Source of the DNA: Bacteroidales bacterium
Lineage (GTDB): Bacteria; Bacteroidota; Bacteroidia; Bacteroidales; P3
Assembly: GCA_017559135.1 (NCBI GenBank)
Contig: JAFYSZ010000003.1
Location: forward strand, 124,001 to 188,000
Direction: 5' to 3'
DNA length: 64,000 nt
Under the pieces are notes generated by a model. The model saw only the letters and a list, made by a program, of their open reading frames with translations, made no database searches and was not told where the DNA came from. Of this stretch, positions 54,247 to 62,186 are shown piece after piece (the stretch's first letter is position 1; each line of letters starts with the position of its first letter). The position numbers and the translations under genes are program-made.

Positions 54247-54471
54247 AAAAATTGCAACTGAAAAACTTAATAAAATCTTTTGAGGTATAATCATAGCAAA
54301 CGAAAATTTTCACAATTCTAACGTTAGAAAAAACAACCCCAATTTTGCAAAAGTCGCGATTAAACTCCTATTGCTTTTGCAGAATTGTAAGAAATAAAAA
54401 TAGGAACAAAAATAATAAACTAAAAAAAAATAGAGTTTAATATGTATTATTAACAAAAAACAAATAAAAGT
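54247..54471 (+). promoter_or_regulatory. Structured leader of the barrel gene
   Basis: Holds the 18-nt element GCAAACGAAAATTTTCAC (54296-54313) shared with 33312, a 14-bp palindrome TTCTAACGTTAGAA (54316-54329), a 13-bp hairpin with one G-U pair (54341-54353 with 54374-54386) and an 11-bp pairing of that hairpin's loop (54360-54371) with 54430-54440. No TAnnTTTG box is clear; TATAATCA at 54287 is a weak candidate. Confidence 0.55.
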
Positions 54472-55143
54472 ATGAAAAGAACATTTCTAACACTTGTAGG
54501 AGTTTTGTTGTGTTGCACAATGTTTGCTCAACAAGAAGATTTGAAAAAACACAATTTCGGTTTAACTTTTAATTTTGGAAGTTATCCTATGGGGAATAGT
54601 TATTTTAATGCACTTACAAATACAGGAAGTACTTTAAAAAGTGCAGTTGCATTTGATGTTGCATTCAAATACGAATACATGCTTAACAAGAAGAATACTT
54701 TTTCATTAACAGCAGAGCCGGGATATACAAATCATTTATTAAAAACCACTTCTCTAACATCAGATATTGATAAAAAACATTCTGTTAATATAATAAACCT
54801 TCCAATATTTGTTAATTATAGACTACCAATTACAAACAAAGTTAATTTTCTTGCAGCAGCAGGAGCAAACACTTCATTTTATTTAACAGATAAATGTGAA
54901 CTAAATTACAGAGAAACTATTATTCCGCAAGGAACTTATCTAACATTTAATTCATTTGCTCTTGATTTTGCATTAAAAGCAGGAATAGAAGTTAAAGCAA
55001 AGCATAGATTTCAATTAAATGTAACTTATTTCTTGCCAATGTTTAATGATATCGGTTCAGAATATACCCTTCCATTCACATATGCCAAGGTTTTACATGG
55101 CGGAGCACATCGTCTTATGTTTGGAGTCTCTGTATTTCTATAA
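54472..55143 (+). CDS. Outer-membrane beta-barrel protein, 223 residues
   Basis: Signal peptide (about 1-20, CTMFAQQ) and about eight to ten amphipathic strands (FGLTFNFGSY, AVAFDVAFKYEYML, NTFSLTAEPGYT, NIINLPIFVNYRLPI, VNFLAAAGANTSFYL, HRFQLNVTYFLPMF), ending GGAHRLMFGVSVFL. This is the pattern of OprF/OMP_b-brl_2-type porin-like domains (PF13568). Ligand unknown. It is a single-gene unit with a long structured leader upstream and a hairpin repeat directly at its stop. Confidence 0.75.
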   Translation: MKRTFLTLVGVLLCCTMFAQQEDLKKHNFGLTFNFGSYPMGNSYFNALTNTGSTLKSAVAFDVAFKYEYMLNKKNTFSLTAEPGYTNHLLKTTSLTSDIDKKHSVNIINLPIFVNYRLPITNKVNFLAAAGANTSFYLTDKCELNYRETIIPQGTYLTFNSFALDFALKAGIEVKAKHRFQLNVTYFLPMFNDIGSEYTLPFTYAKVLHGGAHRLMFGVSVFL

Positions 55144-55218
55144 ATAACTCTAAGAAACAAAAAAATAACTCTTTGATTTAAGAAATTATTTCAAAGAGTT
55201 ATTTTATTTAAACAAAGA
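55144..55218. repeat. Dispersed hairpin repeat, copy C (bidirectional terminator)
   Basis: 15-bp perfect stem (55162-55176 with 55191-55205) and 14-nt loop. Compared with copies A and B the stem pair A-T is replaced by T-A (CTCTTTGA / TCAAAGAG for CTCTATGA / TCATAGAG), a compensatory change. It lies between the convergent barrel gene and tmRNA. Confidence 0.8.
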
Positions 55219-55219
55219 G

Positions 55220-55617
55220 TGGACCTGCAGAGATTCGAACTCTGGTCCAAACAAGAAACAACTAAGCTTTCTACATGCTTATTTTGTCGTTCATTTTCGT
55301 GAAAAAACTAAGGGACAAACACCCTGTTTTAACCTTATCTTTTTGAATTTTCACCCTAATGTCAAAGCTCCATTAAGGTTATTTCCGTTTTGCCTGCACC
55401 TCTTAGTCCTTAACCACGGAAAAAAGGTCTTGGAGAGATGTCTTGCTCGATGTACTTTACACCGATTCGCAAATGTAGTCTACTATACTTCGACTAAGCT
55501 GCAAGAGCGTAGTTATTTTCGCCAATTATTGTTTTGTAACTCTGGTTGAGGCTTGTGTTACCTTAGCCTGCATGCTTACTTAATCATTTGCCTTGCTGTC
55601 AAAACCAACCCAGGCCC
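55220..55617 (-). ncRNA. ssrA: Transfer-messenger RNA
   Basis: About 398 nt on the minus strand. The ends form the tRNA-like acceptor GGGCCTG / CAGGTCC with the T-arm GAGTTCGAATCTC. The open frame reads GENNYALAA followed by TAG (near 55510-55485), matching the known Bacteroidota tag. It rescues stalled ribosomes together with SmpB, whose gene is not in the window. The CCA end is not encoded. Confidence 0.95.
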
Positions 55618-55632
55618 ATAATTTTCAGTTTG

Positions 55633-55664
55633 CAAAAGTACAATAAAACAATAGATTAGGCAAA
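55633..55664 (-). promoter_or_regulatory. ssrA promoter
   Basis: Minus-strand TTTG (55664-55661), 20 nt, TACTTTTG (55640-55633). Confidence 0.75.
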
Positions 55665-55700
55665 TAATTTAATAAAAAAGTGAAAAAAATCACAAAAATA

Positions 55701-55731
55701 TTTGTCAGTTCAAAAAAAGGTTGTATCTTTG
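55701..55731 (+). promoter_or_regulatory. tRNA-Asp promoter
   Basis: TTTG (55701-55704), 19 nt, TATCTTTG (55724-55731). Confidence 0.8.
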
Positions 55732-55770
55732 CAATCGCAATTGAGGGAATAACCCGATAAAGCAGGAGTT

Positions 55771-55844
55771 GGTCCGGTAGTTCAGTTGGTTAGAATACAT
55801 GCCTGTCACGCATGGGGTCGCGAGTTCGAGTCTCGTCCGGACCG
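55771..55844 (+). tRNA. tRNA-Asp (anticodon GUC)
   Basis: 74-nt cloverleaf: acceptor GGTCCGG / CCGGACC, anticodon loop CTGTCAC with anticodon GUC, T arm GAGTTCGAGTC, discriminator G as usual for tRNA-Asp. Confidence 0.95.
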
Positions 55845-55845
55845 C

Positions 55846-55881
55846 AAAGAGTTTCAAGATGATAAGTTTTGAAACTCTTTT
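55846..55881 (+). terminator. tRNA-Asp terminator
   Basis: 12-bp perfect stem AAAGAGTTTCAA / TTGAAACTCTTT with an 11-nt loop and a following TTTTGTTTTT run; begins 1 nt after the tRNA. Confidence 0.85.
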
Positions 55882-55905
55882 GTTTTTATAAACACTTTAC
55901 TTTTT

Positions 55906-56799
55906 ATGCTTTCAGAAAAAACTAAGGGAATTGCTTGTGGGATTTTGTCCGCTATTTGTTATGGAATGAATCCTTTGGGTGCGTTGAATCTATATGCTGA
56001 AAATCTTTCTACAACTTCTGTTTTGTTTTATAGATTTGGCTTTGCTATTTTGATTTTAGCATTGATTATGGGTGTGAAACGCATATCTTTTCGCATAAAT
56101 AAAAAAGAACTTCTTATTCTTTCTTCATTAGGTGTTTTGTTTGCAGTTTCTTCTTTGTCGTTGTTTATGAGTTTTCTTTATATGCCTGCGGGTGTGGCTT
56201 CTACTCTTTTGTTTACTCACCCTATTATGGTGGCTTTGATTATGGCTTTGGTCTTTAAGGAAAGGATTACTTCGGTTGTGGTGTTTTCTATCGCTTTGGC
56301 TTTTGGTGGAGTGTGTTTGTTGTATTATTCGGGTGAAGGAATTGTGTTGAATACTATGGGTGTAATTCTTGTTTTGCTTTCGGCATTTAGTTATGCTTTA
56401 TATATGATTGTGGTAAACAAGTCTTCTATAAATCTTCCTACTTTTAAAGTAACTTTTTATGCTTTAATATTTTGTTGGATATGCGTTAGCCTATTCTCTT
56501 TTAGCGATGAGAGTTTTGCTATTCAGCCTTTGACTAATTTTAATCAGTTGTTTTATGTTCTCTTGCTTTCGGTTGTAACAACGGTTATGTCTTTGTGTTT
56601 GATGAATGTGGCTGTTAGGATTTTGGGTTCTACCCCTACTTCTATAATGGGTGCTTTGGAACCTTTGACTGCTGTGATTATTGGGGTATGTGTGTTTGAC
56701 GAGGTGTTTAGTCTCAATCTTGCTTTGGGAATTGTCTTGATTTTGCTTTCGGTTATGCTGATTATTTTGCAAAAAAAGATAAGTAAACCAAGATTTTAA
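55906..56799 (+). CDS. EamA/DMT family transporter
   Basis: A 297-residue membrane protein with ten predicted helices in two EamA halves (about 5-140 and 150-293). The first half contains SLSLFMSFLYMPAGVASTLLFTHPIMVALIMALVFKERI and the second MNVAVRILGSTPTSIMGALEPLTAVIIGVCVFDE, the duplicated motif of the drug/metabolite transporter superfamily. Substrate unknown (amino acids or metabolites are typical). It follows the tRNA-Asp terminator and stands alone. Confidence 0.88.
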   Translation: MLSEKTKGIACGILSAICYGMNPLGALNLYAENLSTTSVLFYRFGFAILILALIMGVKRISFRINKKELLILSSLGVLFAVSSLSLFMSFLYMPAGVASTLLFTHPIMVALIMALVFKERITSVVVFSIALAFGGVCLLYYSGEGIVLNTMGVILVLLSAFSYALYMIVVNKSSINLPTFKVTFYALIFCWICVSLFSFSDESFAIQPLTNFNQLFYVLLLSVVTTVMSLCLMNVAVRILGSTPTSIMGALEPLTAVIIGVCVFDEVFSLNLALGIVLILLSVMLIILQKKISKPRF

Positions 56800-56807
56800 T
56801 AAAAAGC

Positions 56808-57359
56808 CTACACTTTTGTAAGTCTTATTTTTGTTTTTTGTTTGAGTTGTGTAAAGTTTTCAACGCCTAAGATTTCGGCTTGACGGAGAAATAGTCTTGC
56901 ACAAGCCTCTGCGTCTGATTCTGCTTTGTGATGATTGAGCGATATGTGTTCTTGATTGCATAAAAAGTCCAAAGAAAATTTTTCGGATTGATTCCAAACT
57001 ACTCTTGCTAATTGATAGGTGCATAAGTATTTGGAATTTGGTTTTGAAAGACCGTAATGCAAAAGGGTTTTCCTTAATACGTTTATGTCAAAGGAGGCAT
57101 TGTGTGCTAAGATTACTTTGTTTTCTAAAAAAGGAGAGATTTCTTGCCACAAAGCGTTAAATTCTGGTTGGTTTTCTACGTCTTCTTTGTGTATTCCATG
57201 GATTCGTTGTGCGTAGAAATGAAAATAAGGGAAGCATATCGGTTTTATTAACCAATTTTTTGTGCAAACAACTTGTGAATTTTCTACTACCGTTAGCCCT
57301 AAGGAGCAAGGTATGTATTTGTCTGCTGTTTCAAAATCTATGCTTACGAAATCAAACAT
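56808..57359 (-). CDS. DEDDh 3'-5' exonuclease (DnaQ-like)
   Basis: A 183-residue exonuclease domain protein. Catalytic residues: Asp and Glu in VSIDFETA (about 4-11), Asp in LAHNASFDINVL (about 88-99), His and Asp in HHKAESDAEACARLF (about 145-159). The RNase T/epsilon-subunit fold; single-domain members act in DNA repair or RNA trimming. The ATG at 57359 is preferred to the TTG three codons earlier. The start lies 8 nt beyond the T-run of the dsbD terminator, so no normal promoter is visible. Confidence 0.88.
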   Translation of the reverse strand: MFDFVSIDFETADKYIPCSLGLTVVENSQVVCTKNWLIKPICFPYFHFYAQRIHGIHKEDVENQPEFNALWQEISPFLENKVILAHNASFDINVLRKTLLHYGLSKPNSKYLCTYQLARVVWNQSEKFSLDFLCNQEHISLNHHKAESDAEACARLFLRQAEILGVENFTQLKQKTKIRLTKV

Positions 57360-57374
57360 TTTTTTCAAAAAAAA

Positions 57375-57402
57375 TAGAAGGGAAGATGTTGCTTCCCTTC
57401 TA
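57375..57402 (-). terminator. dsbD terminator
   Basis: 11-bp perfect stem TAGAAGGGAAG / CTTCCCTTCTA, 6-nt loop, eight Ts on the minus strand (57374-57367); 19 nt after the dsbD stop. Confidence 0.85.
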
Positions 57403-57421
57403 TATGTTGTTATTGTTTTTT

Positions 57422-59482
57422 TTATTTTTTAAAGTTTGCTAATCCTTCGTCAAGGAATTTTACAAAGTTATTTATGTCTCTGTCGTATGATTTAGGTTCT
57501 TTTGTAAGTAGGTTGCCGTCTGCGTCCATTAAAACATAAAGTGGTTGTGCGTTTTCGTTGAACACTTCTATTTGATAGTTATGATTTTTCTTTCCAAGTG
57601 TCTTGATTGTTTTTCCATCTTTTGTTGTTACCCATTCGCTTTCTGGCAATTCTATTGTGTTTACGTCTGCATAAAGTGCTACCATTATGTATTCTTCTGT
57701 CAAACGTTGTTTTACTTGTGGATCAACCCATACATAATTTTCCATTTCACGACAATTAGCACAAGTTTTTCCTGTAAAGTCAATAAAGATTGGCTTTCCT
57801 ACTTTTTTAGCGTATGCTTTTGCTTCTTCCAAATCAAAGAATCCTTCAAATCCTGTTGGTAAATGTAAGTCTTTTGCGTATTTTCTATCAACAGGAAGTG
57901 ATGAAGTGTTTGCTGAAACTGTTGCATTTTCTGCATTTATTCTGATAAGGTCAAAGTCTTGTGTTGTTTGAGGTGGGATATATCCTGAGATTGCTTTCAA
58001 AGGTGCTCCCCATAATCCTGGAATCATATAAACAACGAATGAGAAAACAATCAATGAAAGGAATAAACGTGGTACTCCGATTTTTTCAAGCGGTGCATCG
58101 CCTTTGAATCTTAGTTTTCCAAGTAGGTAGAATCCTAACATTGCAAATGTAACTATCCATAATGCAAGGTATGTTTCTCTATCTAATATTCCCCAACCTG
58201 CTGAAAGGTCTGCCATTGAAAGGAATTTCAATCCCAATGCTATTTCTATGAAACCAAATACTATTTTTACTGTGTTTAACCACGCTCCTGATTTCATATT
58301 TTTTAGCACTGAAGGGAACATTGCAAGTATTGTGAAAGGAAGTGCAAATCCTAATGCAAATCCTATCATAGATATTAAGAATACATAACTATTGCTTGAA
58401 CCAGATGCCATTTCTATTAGTGCTGCTCCAAGGATTGGACCTGTGCATGAGAAAGAAACTAAAACGGTTGTTAGGGCTATGAAGAAGGTTCCTAAATATC
58501 CTCCTTTATCTGCTTGTTCGTCTGATTTGTTTATTAGTTTTGAAGGCATTGTTAGTTCAAACAATCCAAAGAATGAGAATGCGAATATCATAAATATTAC
58601 AAAGAATATTAGATTTGGCACCCAGTGTGTAGAGATTATGTACATTGCGTTTGGTCCAAGTATGAGTGTGAGAATCAATCCTAAGACTGTGAACATAAAG
58701 ATGATGCTTCCTCCAAAGAAATATGCTTGTCTTCTTGCTTTGCGTTTAGATGTGTTGCCTTTCATAAAGAAAGAAATTGTCATTGGTATCATTGGGAAAA
58801 CGCAAGGTGTGATTAAGGCTAATAGTCCTGCGGTAAATGAAACAAAGAATACGGTCCAGAATGATTTGTCGTTAGTTGCTACTTCTTTTTCTGTGTTTGC
58901 TTGTTCTATTGTAGTAGTTTCTTTTTCTACTTCTTTGTTTTCTGTAACTAATTCAGTTGATGTTTCCGTTGTTTCTGCTATTTCTTCTGTGTTAGCAACA
59001 ATTGCTTCTGTGATTGTAGGATTTCCTTTTACGTTAAACGAAAATTCTACATCTTCTGGTGGAATACAACTTCCTTTTTCGCATAGTTGGAAGTTTACGT
59101 TTCCTTTTATTTGAAAGTTTTCTTTACCTTTTACTTTTATTCTTTGTGTAAAGGTTACTTTGTTTTTGAAGTATCTTGTTGTGTCCTTTGCAAACGGGTC
59201 GTATTCTGCTATTGGTTTTGGACTTTCTTTTACATTTCCGATTTTTTCATAGTTTCCATTTTTTTCAAATGTAAATGCGATTGGATTTTCTGTTCCTTTT
59301 GTGTGTTGAGAGTAGATGTGCCAATCTCCACTCAATGAACACTGCATCACTAATTCGGAAATAGAATCGTTAATGGTTTTTGTTTTGAAATCCCACTTAA
59401 CAGGATTTTGTGCATTCAATAGATTAGAAAATGCTAATACTAATGCTAATGTGAAAACTTTTAATGTTAATGTTTTTTTCAT
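57422..59482 (-). CDS. dsbD: Thiol:disulfide interchange protein DsbD
   Basis: Carries reducing power from cytoplasmic thioredoxin across the inner membrane to periplasmic thioredoxin-like proteins. The 686 residues show: signal peptide (about 1-24), N-terminal alpha domain (about 28-150) with its cysteine pair in FQLCEKGSCIPPE, a Glu/Thr-rich linker, eight membrane helices (about 210-500) with the pair TPCVFPMIP and FSCTGPILG, and a C-terminal thioredoxin domain (about 555-680) with active site FTGKTCANCREME. Natural partners in this window are the TlpA proteins at 27.3 and 42.8 kb. It lies 16 nt after envC. Confidence 0.95.
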   Translation of the reverse strand: MKKTLTLKVFTLALVLAFSNLLNAQNPVKWDFKTKTINDSISELVMQCSLSGDWHIYSQHTKGTENPIAFTFEKNGNYEKIGNVKESPKPIAEYDPFAKDTTRYFKNKVTFTQRIKVKGKENFQIKGNVNFQLCEKGSCIPPEDVEFSFNVKGNPTITEAIVANTEEIAETTETSTELVTENKEVEKETTTIEQANTEKEVATNDKSFWTVFFVSFTAGLLALITPCVFPMIPMTISFFMKGNTSKRKARRQAYFFGGSIIFMFTVLGLILTLILGPNAMYIISTHWVPNLIFFVIFMIFAFSFFGLFELTMPSKLINKSDEQADKGGYLGTFFIALTTVLVSFSCTGPILGAALIEMASGSSNSYVFLISMIGFALGFALPFTILAMFPSVLKNMKSGAWLNTVKIVFGFIEIALGLKFLSMADLSAGWGILDRETYLALWIVTFAMLGFYLLGKLRFKGDAPLEKIGVPRLFLSLIVFSFVVYMIPGLWGAPLKAISGYIPPQTTQDFDLIRINAENATVSANTSSLPVDRKYAKDLHLPTGFEGFFDLEEAKAYAKKVGKPIFIDFTGKTCANCREMENYVWVDPQVKQRLTEEYIMVALYADVNTIELPESEWVTTKDGKTIKTLGKKNHNYQIEVFNENAQPLYVLMDADGNLLTKEPKSYDRDINNFVKFLDEGLANFKK

Positions 59483-59498
59483 CTTTATGTTTTGTTTA

Positions 59499-60833
59499 TT
59501 ATTTACTTAACCAAATTGATGGATTTAAATGATGTGTTCCTTTGAATATTTGGAATTTGTATTCGCTTATTCCGTCTTCGTTTGTGCTTACAATACCTAT
59601 TGTTTGTTTTGTGTCTACTTTTTGTCCGTTCTTTACGCTGACGCTTTTAAGGTTTGCATATACACTCATATATTCTCCGTGACGGATAATTACTACTAAT
59701 AATCCGTTTGGACCTTTTGCAATTCTTGATACTTCGCCTTTAAAGATTGATCTTACAGCAGAGCCTTTTGTTGTTCTTACATCTATACCTTTGTTTTCAA
59801 TAACAGCTCCTTTAACTTCGGGGTGTTTGTGTACACCATATTGAGATACTATTACGCCTTGTGAAGTCGGCCAAGGAAGTTTTCCTTTGTTTGCTTCAAA
59901 ACTACTTGATAGTGCTACTTCTTCGGGTGTTGTTGCTATTGTGTAGTTTTTCTTTTTGGCTGTTTCTATTGCTGCTTTGTTTGCTGCAACTTCTTTTTGA
60001 TTTGCTGTCGAGGATTTGGAAGTTGCTTCCATTTGTTTTTTCTTCTTTGCTGCTAATTCTTGTTGTTTTCTTACTTCCGCAGCAATCGCATTGTCAATTT
60101 GTTGTTGTAATTTCTTGACTTGTTGTTGTTTTGTTTTTAGATTTTTTGCTAATTGCTTTTCTTTCTTTTGTAATTGATTGACAGTCTTTTGCTTTTCTTT
60201 CTTTTCTTTGTCTAAGGCGTTAGAATTTTTTAATTCTTGTTGGAGTAATTTTTCTTGATTATTGCGTTTTAACTCCAATTCGTTGGTTCGCTTTGATAGT
60301 TCATTTGTTTTTGATTGGATTTGTGCGAGTTTATCTTTTTGTAAGTCGCCAAATTGACGGAAAAATATGTATCGTTGATATGCTTCTTTATAATCTTTTG
60401 ACGAAAATATAAACAACAACTTGTCTGTGTTTGTTTTGTTTTTCTGTGCATAACGAAGCATTTGTGCATAGCTTTCTTTTAATACTGCTATTTCTTTACA
60501 TAATTCTCCAATTGATTGCTGAGTACTTTTGATTTCGTTATTCAGCATTCCCATCTGAGAATTTATATTTTTAATTAACTTTTTTCGTTGTGCGATTTTT
60601 TTTTCTAAAACTCTTAACTCCGATGTAGACATTTTTTTTGTTTTTTTTGTCTCATTTAAGATTTTATTCATCGAAGCAATCTCTTTTTCTAACTTTATTT
60701 TTTCTTTTTCTAATTTATTCCTGTCTTGGGAAAATGCGCTATTTGGATACATTATTACACTGACAAAGAGTATGATAACGTATTTTAATGTTTTTCTTAA
60801 TATTATTGATTTATTATAGTTTCTATTTCTCAT
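59499..60833 (-). CDS. EnvC-like murein hydrolase activator
   Basis: A 444-residue periplasmic protein: signal peptide (about 1-34, YPNSAFSQ), long coiled coils (about 36-270) rich in Lys, Gln and Glu, and a C-terminal LytM/M23-like domain (about 325-444). The zinc site is lost: where active enzymes have HxGxD the sequence reads NKGID, and the final HLHF motif is EYKF. This fits EnvC/NlpD, which activate amidases without being peptidases. The frame runs on to 61202, but that part overlaps rodA in another frame and the promoter at 60844-60851; MRNRNYNKS at 60833 is the start. Confidence 0.88.
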   Translation of the reverse strand: MRNRNYNKSIILRKTLKYVIILFVSVIMYPNSAFSQDRNKLEKEKIKLEKEIASMNKILNETKKTKKMSTSELRVLEKKIAQRKKLIKNINSQMGMLNNEIKSTQQSIGELCKEIAVLKESYAQMLRYAQKNKTNTDKLLFIFSSKDYKEAYQRYIFFRQFGDLQKDKLAQIQSKTNELSKRTNELELKRNNQEKLLQQELKNSNALDKEKKEKQKTVNQLQKKEKQLAKNLKTKQQQVKKLQQQIDNAIAAEVRKQQELAAKKKKQMEATSKSSTANQKEVAANKAAIETAKKKNYTIATTPEEVALSSSFEANKGKLPWPTSQGVIVSQYGVHKHPEVKGAVIENKGIDVRTTKGSAVRSIFKGEVSRIAKGPNGLLVVIIRHGEYMSVYANLKSVSVKNGQKVDTKQTIGIVSTNEDGISEYKFQIFKGTHHLNPSIWLSK

Positions 60834-60843
60834 ATTTAGTCGC

Positions 60844-60851
60844 CAAAGATA
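60844..60851 (-). promoter_or_regulatory. envC-dsbD promoter -7 box
   Basis: Minus-strand TATCTTTG 11 nt before the envC ATG, with no clear -33 box; it lies in the spacer after rodA. Confidence 0.55.
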
Positions 60852-60892
60852 CGAATATTTACTGAAATATAAGTAATTTATTTTGTAATATT

Positions 60893-62161
60893 CTAAATCA
60901 GCTCTTGCCGTTGGGCATCTTGTTTTATGAAAATAAAGAGTAAAAAAGTGAATGCCCATAGAGATGAGCCTCCATAACTGATAAAGGGTAGTGGTATTCC
61001 TATTACGGGTAGTAAACCTATTGTCATACCAATGTTTACAAAGAAATGAAAGAATATTATGCTTGCTACTGAGTAACCATAGACTCTTGAAAATTTGGAA
61101 CGTTGCCTTTCTGCCATTTTTACAAGCTTTGCACAGAGTAGAATAAACAAAATTACAGTTAAAGAAGAGCCAACAAATCCCCATTCTTCTCCTATTGTAC
61201 AAAAAATAAAGTCTGTATCTTGTTCTGGTACGAAATTGAATTTGGTTTGTGTGCCATTTAGAAATCCTTTGCCTAAAACTCCTCCTGATCCTATTGCAAT
61301 TTTACTTTGATTCACATTATATCCTACTCCTTTAAAGTCTTCTTTTTTGCCAAGCAAGACTTCTATTCTGTCTTTTTGATGTTGTTCTAAGACATTCTCA
61401 AATACAAAATCTACTGCTAAGGTGAATAGAGATGAACCGATGAATATTATTATAAATGTCCAGATATTGATTTTTCTTACTTTTTTTCTGAGGAATAAAT
61501 AGGCTAATAAAATCAATGTAAAGTAAATGCCTATCAATAAATATTGATTTACGAGTAAGGCTAAAATGAATAATAATATGCAGGCAGCACCTAAAATCAA
61601 AATATAGGAAGACATGCCTTCTCTATATAAGACAAATACAAAGGAACAAAACACTAATGCCGAGCCTGTGTCGTTTTGTAATAATACCAAAAGCATTGGA
61701 ATCATTATTACTGCGATTGCGGTTATGCGAGTTTTCCATTTTTTGAAGTCTGCCGTAACTGAAGATAAGGTTTTGGCTAATGCTAATGCTGTTGCGCCTT
61801 TTGCAAATTCGGAGGGTTGTATTCCAAAATCTCCTATGCCAAACCAAGATTTTGCTCCTTTCGTTTCTGAACCTACAACCAAGACAGAAATCAGCATCAG
61901 TAAGAATATCCCATATATTATGAATGAAGTCTGAGAAAAAAACTTGGGATCTAATACTAATACAAAAAGAGCTATCAATAAAGAGGCTCCTATCCAAATT
62001 AATTGCTTGCCGTATCTGCTTGAAAAGTCTAAAATTTCGCTACTTTCTCCATCATATACGGCTGCATAAATATTTACCCAACCAAAGAAAACGAGAATCA
62101 GATAGATTAGTATTACACTCCAATCAATGTTTCGTAGTAAACTTTTATTTTTTCGGTCCAT
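60893..62161 (-). CDS. rodA: Rod shape-determining protein RodA (SEDS glycosyltransferase)
   Basis: Peptidoglycan polymerase partnering with PBP2. The 422 residues have about ten membrane helices and SEDS motifs: WFGIGDFGIQPSEFAKGATALALA (about 107-130), GVGYNVNQSKIAIGSGGVLGKGFLNGTQ (about 277-304), and FVPEQDTDFIFCTIGEEWGF with the catalytic-type Asp. The C-terminal VIGIPLPFISYGGSSL is also diagnostic. It is 25 nt after the mrdA stop. Confidence 0.96.
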   Translation of the reverse strand: MDRKNKSLLRNIDWSVILIYLILVFFGWVNIYAAVYDGESSEILDFSSRYGKQLIWIGASLLIALFVLVLDPKFFSQTSFIIYGIFLLMLISVLVVGSETKGAKSWFGIGDFGIQPSEFAKGATALALAKTLSSVTADFKKWKTRITAIAVIMIPMLLVLLQNDTGSALVFCSFVFVLYREGMSSYILILGAACILLFILALLVNQYLLIGIYFTLILLAYLFLRKKVRKINIWTFIIIFIGSSLFTLAVDFVFENVLEQHQKDRIEVLLGKKEDFKGVGYNVNQSKIAIGSGGVLGKGFLNGTQTKFNFVPEQDTDFIFCTIGEEWGFVGSSLTVILFILLCAKLVKMAERQRSKFSRVYGYSVASIIFFHFFVNIGMTIGLLPVIGIPLPFISYGGSSLWAFTFLLFIFIKQDAQRQELI

Positions 62162-62186
62162 TATTATTTTATTTCCGAGAAAAAAA

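Noticed and set aside
55343..55549. 68-residue plus-strand reading frame
   Set aside because: It is the antisense of tmRNA; no protein features.
58392..59114. 240-residue plus-strand reading frame inside dsbD
   Set aside because: Antisense shadow of dsbD membrane helices; no promoter box and no coherent domain.
59499..61202. 567-residue frame as the full EnvC protein
   Set aside because: The extra 123 residues overlap rodA in another frame, have no domain, and the envC promoter box and a good signal peptide place the start at 60833.
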